NCBI GenBank assembly: GCA_907165135.1
Contig: OU015567.1
Span: forward strand, 1,803,001 to 1,867,000
Direction of reading: 5' to 3'
DNA from: Oikopleura dioica
Taxonomy: Eukaryota > Chordata > Appendicularia > Copelata > Oikopleuridae
Length of the DNA: 64,000 nt
Shown: positions 57,414-64,000 of the stretch, one piece after another
Position numbering within the stretch: the stretch's first letter is position 1
Layout: every line of letters begins with the position of its first letter
Made by a program: the position numbers and the translations under genes
The notes under the pieces: model-generated
Database searches by the model: none
What the model was told of the DNA's origin: nothing
Seen by the model: the letters and a program-made list of their open reading frames with translations, nothing else

Positions 57414-58482
57414 TTGATTCCAGGTGATTACGAGTTGAAATCAAGGAAGAGAACTCTATTTTTTCTAGTGGAGACGAAAAAGCTAAAATCGTATGATGCG
57501 GAAAAATCGAAATTATTTGCTAATCATGGTTTCGGAACTTGGAGGCAAAAGAAAAATTATGTTGTTTATGGGAGCATTTTCTGGATCATCGTCATGATTC
57601 TTGCGAACATCATCAATTTTGAAAGGACAAAATTTCGACCTGGAATTGGATCCTTTTGCGTGAGAGAGTATAAACAGTGCACAGGGATGTACATTTTGAA
57701 GTTCGAGTACAACTCGTGCTCGAGTCCATTGTACAGTTGTGCAAGCATATACAGTGATGATTATGGCATTTTCAACTTTCCGGAAAAGATCATTTTACCG
57801 AATGAGAAAAGAACAGCTGTCAAAGAGGTCTTCACAGACGAAGAAACAGAGCTGAATCGAAATCTTTGTTTCCAGACTGCTGGTTTATCAAGAAATCTCT
57901 GTGAAAACTTATGTTTCCAAGGTCACTTAAGTTATTATGAAGATGAAAGATATTTGACCAAGACTTATGACCCTTCTGGATTTATTGATCAGGCTCCGAC
58001 TTATAATCACACAAAGAATATCGAGTGTTTGGCGATTTGCAAGTACGCTTCTGGGATTCAAGACAGGGACGATTGCCCGCTGGAAAAGCGATGTCGAGAA
58101 GGCTGTCCGTGCAAAGGGTACAAGTGCGTGAAAGACTACCCGAGAGATGACATTGTTTTAATCAGAAAATATCACAAATACGATCAAGTTGCATTTCACG
58201 ATGAGGTCGGCTTATATAAAATGTCACCAAGTCCGTTTGTTATTAAAAGGATCCAAAGTCAATATCTTCGACATTTTATAAGTAGGGTAAACTTACAAAA
58301 AAATCAACTTTTAAACGGCAAATGGTAAGGGAATGAAACTTGGCCAGATGATAGATGGTCAAAAACGACTTTTCAAAATTTTTTTTTGGGGAAGAATCTC
58401 TATTGTTTTTCATCCCTTTTTCGTCCATTTCCTTCTAAAATTTTTTAGCAATAAGATAGAAAAAAATGAAGGCAACCAATAG
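57414..58482 (+). CDS. Cys-rich single-pass membrane protein, 5' partial
   Basis: A large exon (acceptor near 57425, to 58324) joins in phase 2 to the short terminal exon 58449-58482. The start is upstream, probably beyond the piggyBac-type MITE. A basic segment is followed by one membrane span (VYGSIFWIIVMILANIINF), then an extracellular Cys-rich region (FCVREYKQC; NLCFQTAGLSRNLCENLC; IECLAICKYASGIQ; DDCPLEKRCREGCPCKGY). The last motif resembles small TIL/EGF-like Cys modules; I recall similar words from larvacean proteins but cannot verify this. Type II topology is inferred from the basic N-side. Confidence 0.6.
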
Positions 58483-58783
58483 ATTCGCCTTGAATCACTG
58501 ATTATTTTCCACTAAAAAAATTTAGTAATCGGCCTCACATGACTTCAGAAAAAGGAAAAGAAGCTGTAAGTCTTTGTTATTGTCTTGGAGGACCCCCTTG
58601 GAGGACTTTATCTGCTGGAAGACCCGATTTTTAAAAAATTTTTTTCAAAGGCCAAATCTACATTTTGGCCGAATATTTTGGCCTTTTTTGGCCGGAGGAA
58701 CCTGGAGGACCCCTCAAATTGAAAACAAATGCTGGAAGAATTATTTTTTTTTCATTTAAAATAAATATCAAATATTTTTTAAT

Positions 58784-59155
58784 TCAATTTATTATATTAT
58801 GTCGGTAAGTAACGAGGCCTTCTTGATCACCATCGTAGTTTTTGTTGAAATTGTCGAAGTCGAAGTTGTAGTAGAAATCATCGTTTTGTTGCAACTCCTT
58901 GTTGTTGAACTGGGAAAAGGCTAAAAATAAATTAATTTTGTTTAAAATATTCTTTCATATCTTACCATGCAAATAGCCTCCAGCATAGCAAAGACCTCCA
59001 AACACCAGAATCAACCCAACTGGGAAAAAAAATTTAATTAAATTAACAATATTAATCTTACTCATCAAAAATTTCTTCATTTTTGCCGGTTTTTTTTTCT
59101 CTTCCTCTTCTTCTTCCAAACGACTTGTAGTCGAAAAAAAATCGTCTTCCGACAT
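58784..59155 (-). CDS. Small type II membrane protein, 94 residues
   Basis: Three exons (59155-59062, 59019-58966, 58920-58784) join with exact GT-AG phase. The N-terminus is acidic then basic (MSEDDFF, EEEEEEKKKPAKMKK), followed by one span (MIGLILVFGGLCYAGGYL) and an Asn/Asp/Phe/Tyr-rich tail (DDFYYNFDFDNFNKNYDGDQ). The positive charges before the span place the N-terminus in the cytosol. No family recognised. Flanked by minisatellite DNA. Confidence 0.65.
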
Positions 59156-59310
59156 TTTTGAAATTAAGAAAAGAAAGAGAAAAAATGATGCGATGCCAAA
59201 AAATCTAGAAAAACAGCGTCCCCGCAATCTGGAAAGGTTTCGGCGCTTTCAAAACAAGAATTACATCAGTTTCGTTTCTAGAAAGGGAGCGACAATAACA
59301 TAAAGACAAA

Positions 59311-60100
59311 CATAGTGACACCCTTATTTTGAAAATGGAAATATAGTGACACCCTTATTTTCAAAGATAAATATAGTGACACCCTTATTTAAAGTAAAAT
59401 TTTGATACTGCGACACCCTTATTTTCAAAAAGCGGAATTCAGTGACACCCTTATTTTCAAAAATCGAAATACAGTGACACCCTTATTTTCAAAAATCGAA
59501 ACACAGTGACACCCTTATTTTCAAAAAGCGGAACACAGTGACACCCTTATTTTCAAAAAGCGGAACTCAGTGACACCCTTATTTTCAAAAATCGAAATAC
59601 AGTGACACCCTTATTTTCAAAAATCGAAACACAGTGACACCCTTATTTTCAAAAAGCGGAACACAGTGACACCCTTATTTTCAAAAATCGAAACACAGTG
59701 ACACCCTTATTTTCAAAAAGCGGAAAACAGTGGCACCCTTATTTTCAGTAAGTGGAAAACAGTGACACCCTTATATTCAGAAATCGAAACACAGTGACAC
59801 CCTTATTTTCAAAAAGCGGAACACAGTGACATCCTTATTTTCAGAAAGTGGACCACAGTGACATCCTTAGTTTCAGAAATTGAAACACAGTGACACGCTT
59901 ATTTTCGAAATTCGAAACACAGTGACACCCTTATTTTCAAAAATCGAAACACAGTGACACCCTTATTTTTAAAAATTGATACACAGTGAGATCCTTATTT
60001 TCAAAAAGCGGAACACAGTGACACCCTTATTTCAAAAATCAAAACACCCTTGTTTTCAGAACAAAAATAAAGTGACACCCTTATTTTGAAAATGGACATA
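59311..60100. repeat. 32-bp minisatellite, about 25 copies
   Basis: Unit CAGTGACACCCTTATTTTCA plus AAAAGCGGAACA, tandem, with copies alternating between AAAAGCGGAAC and AAATCGAAAC spacers. Copies are more divergent toward both ends. Begins about 110 bp from the type II membrane protein gene. Confidence 0.95.
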
Positions 60101-60205
60101 AAATAGAAATTAAAATTAAAGCAAAGAAGCTTCCTTTTTTTTGACATATTATATTAAAAGTCAGAACATTATTGAATTTGAATTCAGCTTGAAAAGCAAG
60201 TCAAG

Positions 60206-60762
60206 TCAGGCGAACAAGTCGGCGATTGTTCCATCTTCGAGTCGATTAATTAATATTTGCGTTGCTTTGTCAAATATCTTGTCTAAATTATTGTGGTATC
60301 ATTATGTATATTTGTCAGCTTACGCATAAGATCCAATTCAAAATTCACTTGCGTACGATCAAGGTACCAGCCGTGCGATCCACCTGACTCACGTTTATGC
60401 AACTCGTTAAAGTAATCTGAAATTATCGAGCATAATTTAAACAACCAATTAGAAAGTCATCAATAGACAATAACTGACCCATGCAAATCACTTCGAGTAC
60501 TTGAAAAAGGTTTTAATATCTGTCAATAAATACTGAATATGATTCAATAGATAAAAAACCTCTCCTTCAATACTATTAGTTGTTTTTGATTCTCGAACTT
60601 CCGGATTTTCATGATCAACATAGAATGCGGCTTCAAGGTATTCGAATCTTCGATCTAGTTATCGGGTTTCATAGATAAGTTCAAAGTCAGATTAAAGCAA
60701 GTGAAACCCTTCCAGTAAACGTAAGCAACCCTTGAACAACGGAATACTGCTCATCATAGATT
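60206..60762 (-). CDS. Unrecognised protein, C-terminal five exons
   Basis: Exons 60762-60713, 60654-60565, 60499-60479, 60416-60324 and 60282-60206 join in phase and end in a stop at 60206. The sequence is helical and charged: YDEQYSVVQGLL; RRFEYLEAAFYVDHENPEVRE; DYFNELHKRESGGSHGWYL; KIFDKATQILINRLEDGT. No signal peptide or span is visible in this part. Two introns (60655-60712 and 60500-60564) are GA-AG, and one exon is only 21 nt. The 5' end was not found. Function unknown. Confidence 0.5.
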
Positions 60763-61049
60763 CTAAGGATCAAAATTTTGATTTAGCAAAGTCACTTGAT
60801 TAAGGTTTTTTTTTATTTTGTTGAAAGCATCCAAACTTAGATCCCTTAAAACTGTGCTTTCTTAGATTGAGTAAAGTTTTCGTGAGAAACGGGCGCGCTC
60901 GGTGTGGTCGTCCTATCTTAAGGAAGACGGTCGAGCGTAATGGCTTTTGAAGGAGTTGATCAAATTATATCAGACATTCCTACAGAAAAAAAAAAGCAAA
61001 TTTATCACATCGTTCCTTTTTTATCCCATCTATTTCCAGCATATTCGCG

Positions 61050-61477
61050 ATCCAAGGCTGGGTCTCGAATCCATGGCATTTTGTTGGAGCACGCCGTGCT
61101 CTTGGGCGCCAAAAACTCCACGCGCCCGGAGCTGAAAACCGGCTGCTCCACGCGCTGGAGCAGCAAAAGTGACGGGCAAGAAAGTGAGGGGCTTATGCTT
61201 CATTATGAAATATTGAATATAAATTGTTTCAATCATGAAAACTTGATGAAAACGCAGGTGATTGAGTGCTGCGCGCAAACACTTTTTGGACGCCCGCGCT
61301 GTGCCTTCTTTGTCACCGCTGCTCCGGCGGCCGGATCATGCTCCAGCCGCTGGAGCTCCGCCCTGCTCCAGCCTCGTGGAGCTTTTTTCGCACTTGCCCC
61401 GGGGCGCGGAGCCGCGAGCGCCCGAGAGCAAACCCTGCTCCAAAAAAACGCCACGGATTCGAGACCCAGATCCAAGG
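61050..61477. mobile_element. Foldback MITE with 8-bp TSD
   Basis: Direct repeat ATCCAAGG at 61050-61057 and 61470-61477 flanks a 412-bp element. The tips are inverted repeats of about 34 bp starting CTGGGTCTCGAATCC. The interior is GC-rich with many GGAGCA/TGCTCC words that form further inverted repeats. The 8-bp duplication fits hAT-type insertion. No transposase; overlapping ORFs are artefacts of GC content. Confidence 0.8.
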
Positions 61478-61686
61478 TGCAATAACAAAGAGTCTCTCAA
61501 AAATGTGAATGCAAATAAAGACAGCCGTTAAAGACAGAAAAATGAGATTTGCATTCCGATTTTCAGAGACTCGTTGTTCTTCAAGGAACGAGCACGTCTG
61601 ATGATCTATAGAAAGTTTTTCCACAGTTTTTTTATACACATAAAAGCTCAATATGTGAGATAACAATCCTCTGATCATCACTGAAA

Positions 61687-61903
61687 AGGCAACCAGGGTG
61701 TCACAATTAGATTGGAATCCAATTTGGAACCTTGTCCATTTGGAATTGGATTGGAAATTGGTTGGATTTCGGGTCTTTCCAATTGGAAAATCGAATCCAA
61801 TTGGAAAATTGGAATCAAATTGTTCAATTGGAATTTGAATTGGATTGGCAGATGGTTGGATTGACCAAAAAATTTTTTCTAATTGTGCCACCCTGAGGCA
61901 ACC
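61687..61903. mobile_element. Second hAT-type MITE with 8-bp TSD
   Basis: AGGCAACC at 61687-61694 and 61896-61903 flanks an element whose ends are CAGGGTGTCACAATTAG and the reverse complement of CTAATTGTGCCACCCTG (one mismatch). The interior consists of degenerate TTGGAATCCAA-type words. Confidence 0.75.
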
Positions 61904-62362
61904 GACACATCTTTTTCTCGATTGAACCGACGTACTTCAGCTTCGGTATCTTTGCATAATGGTGCAAACACCTTGATTTCAGCTGTGAAAGAAAGGCTCG
62001 AAATCTGATTTTTTCAGTTGAGCCAAAAAAAAGATCGACACCAGTTTTTGGAAAATTGGAGTGATCCCTCAAACCAAAATTTCGAGCCTTTCGAGAGACA
62101 ATATTTCCAAATCGGGTGAACTTAGAAGAGATTAAAATATCAGTCTTCGAGGGTTTTTCTTATTCAATAAAAAGATGAATTTTAAACTCCAAAGCTGATC
62201 CCTCACGTAAGGATCAGTAAGGGCTCTGGATTTGAGCATTGAAAAATTAAGAAGCATAAGCGGGTAAAGCTTTTGCATAATATCTTAAAATTTAGCAAAG
62301 CAAATCCAGATCCCTAAATCAGCAAAAGTCAGTTTTCTCGGGTCATATTTAAAAAATAATAT

Positions 62363-62973
62363 ACAGTCGTTACGCACAATTCCGGAATTTTTTTCTCAGC
62401 GAAATCTTCGGAATTGTGCGGATTTCTGAAGAAAAATTTTCTCCTCTCAAAAAATAAGTTTTTATGGGGTCAATCTCAGAAATGCCTTTTTGATAGACAG
62501 CTTTGACTTCATTGAACCTTTTGTTATTCTCATGCTACGATCACGAGATTATTTATTAAATATGTTCAAATTCTAGTTTTGGGCAGTAAGGGAAATGGGT
62601 TGATGACTAGGTTCGTGGGACTAGGTTCGTGGGTTTTTGAACAAGCAAAATGTAGGATTTTATATCCCAAATGAGCCTAGTCTTCACGAACCTAGTCCCA
62701 CGAACCTAGTCATCAACCCATTTCCTTTACTGACCTAAAATGGGGAAGATACAAAAAAAACATATAATAATTCAAAATTCACGAACCCAGTCACACGAAC
62801 CATTTTTTCCGACATGGCATCGACGAACCTAGTCCGACGAACCTAGTCCTCACAAACCTGGTCATCGGTCTCGATTTTTTGTCGGAAATCTCCTGAATTG
62901 TGCGATTCGAAATTTTTCGGCTCACCCCGAAATCTCCGGAATTGTGCGTTCCGGAATTGTGCGTAAGGACTGT
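62363..62973. mobile_element. Mariner-like MITE, 611 bp
   Basis: Left end ACAGTCGTTACGCACAATTC, right end the reverse complement of ACAGTCCTTACGCACAATTC. GGAATTGTGCG words recur inside. A TA abuts the left tip. It contains a nested inverted repeat and several ACGAACCTAGTC units. Confidence 0.65.
62584..62732. mobile_element. Nested short inverted-repeat element
   Basis: Arms 62584-62633 and 62685-62732 match at 47 of 48 positions as inverted repeats, starting CAGTAAGGGAAATGGGTTG. The central loop is about 50 bp. CGAACCTAGTC units continue to 62870, outside the arms. It could form a long hairpin. Confidence 0.65.
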
Positions 62974-64000
62974 TATAATATATTTATTGCATAATTGATT
63001 ATTTTTAAGTGATACTGTATTTCCGACCCGAGATCATTGTTAGTTCCACAGCTTTCAATTAAATCAAAAACAGTTTTCTTAATTAATCACAAAATTGTGA
63101 CTAAGCTTATTCAATTCAATTTTTGAAATCAGCCTGTGTGACAATTTTCTCCATCGCTTCTGAAAGACTTCAGAAAATCTTGAATACTGCTTAGGGTCGA
63201 CATGAGGCTTTTTCCCTGCTCTGTGGGAAAGTCTTCGATCCTTCACAGAATGAGAAAATGCTTTTACTTTCTGGCATTCTTTTATCATTCACTCTTCCTA
63301 AACTCACTTTTTCTCCAGCGGCCTCGCTGAGATAAACTCAGTGCTACGAAAAAGCGATCAGAAGATAGCGCATTATTCTGAAAGATAAATTATTCTTTTA
63401 GATTCATATTTGAATTATATAAAAACACTTTATTTTGATTTGAGAATATAAGAATGAAAGAAAATTCAATAATGCAAAGAAATTTTGAATTAATCACATT
63501 CGTCTTCATCGATTTCGCCCTTCTCTATGACGTTCACATTATTCAAATTTTCATTTCGCTTATCGGCTAAAACATTCTGTTTGTTTCTTTGATTGAGATC
63601 TCTTCTTATTTTCGAGACGCTTTGTGAGCGATGCTTAGTGCGGTTCACGTGATTCTTTTGTTTGAGCCTCAAATTGACTCACGATGCGGAAGAAAATTAT
63701 TAATTAGAACATATTTTACGATTAAAAGAGACTTTTTAAAGAAAGATCCTTCCTTGAACGAAGCATTAAAAACATTAATTCATCTTTTTCTTCTTTTGTT
63801 TCTATCTTCTTCAACCAGTTAGTCGTTTTTGAGAGCTTTGCCAAAGACACAGTCCATAAATTATGGTTACAAAAGGATGAATTCGAAAAAAATTACAATT
63901 TAAATAAATATATCTTTTCTGAAATTCTTTCCTTATGGCTGTGTTTCTGAATTCTGTGTTCTTCACCAAGGAAAAGGCACGCTCCCTATAAGATTTAAGT
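62974..64000. other. AT-rich region, possible minus-strand exon
   Basis: No secure gene. A minus-strand open segment at 63672-63490 codes a basic then acidic peptide (KHRSQSVSKIRRDLNQRNKQ, ending GEIDEDECD and stop) that could be the last exon of a gene whose 5' part is not recognised. Confidence 0.25.

Noticed and set aside
61058..61080. Possible tRNA gene because of GGTCTCGAATCC
   Set aside because: No acceptor stem, A box or anticodon arm around it; it is the tip of a MITE and occurs inverted at the other end.
60940..61891. Several long ORFs (up to 192 residues)
   Set aside because: They run across inverted-repeat MITEs and read repeated GGAGCA words; they are composition artefacts.
1..64000. 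Bacterial or viral origin, CRISPR arrays, operons
   Set aside because: Short spliced introns, animal gene families and eukaryotic MITEs rule this out; the 32-bp array is a true tandem repeat without unique spacers.

Overview
The window reads as nuclear DNA of a larvacean tunicate, most probably Oikopleura dioica. This is inferred from gene structure, not from any search. Genes are small and tightly packed on both strands. Introns are mostly 34-100 bp. Arginine is very often CGA. A ONECUT gene with the family's F48/M50 homeodomain marks a metazoan. Eleven introns can be placed only as GA-AG, which agrees with the non-canonical splicing described for larvaceans. I rebuilt gene models by hand by joining open frames at splice sites in matching phase.

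Layout. 0-4.6 kb: a tiny acylation-type Cys protein (-), a zinc carboxypeptidase (+) and a 50-residue ORF. 4.6-15.3 kb: a long low-coding regulatory stretch leading into a nine-exon two-finger C2H2 factor (+) with kilobase introns. 15.7-24.4 kb: a TSSK-type kinase split by a MITE-like intron, a DEG/ENaC channel, a Thr-rich multipass protein and a divergent kinase. 24.4-33 kb: a MITE, a small ORF, a CCP plus coiled-coil secreted protein (-) with a decayed copy of its 3' end near 22.8 kb, and palindrome-rich repeats. 34-38 kb: an SLC43-like transporter (+) facing an XK-related protein (-). 38.5-48.3 kb: a candidate secreted peptide precursor, a Cys-rich secreted protein, an O-fucosyltransferase-like enzyme, a secreted coiled-coil protein, an LU-like Cys-rich protein and an unrecognised P-loop protein. 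48.7-56 kb: glutamate dehydrogenase, a PLA2-like protein lacking the catalytic His/Asp, a 77-residue membrane protein and ONECUT. 56.8-64 kb: repeat-rich DNA holding a Cys-rich membrane protein, a 94-residue type II membrane protein, a 32-bp minisatellite, an unrecognised minus-strand gene and several MITEs.

The genes do not form one pathway. Several are secretory or surface proteins (carboxypeptidase, DEG/ENaC, CCP, LU, PLA2-like, peptide precursor, fucosyltransferase). Two are developmental regulators with large non-coding flanks. The most distinctive signals are the GA-AG introns, the MITE-derived intron inside the kinase, and nested MITEs with visible target-site duplications of hAT type (8 bp), piggyBac type (TTAA) and mariner-like type. 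Gene 5' ends and a few splice sites remain uncertain and are flagged entry by entry.
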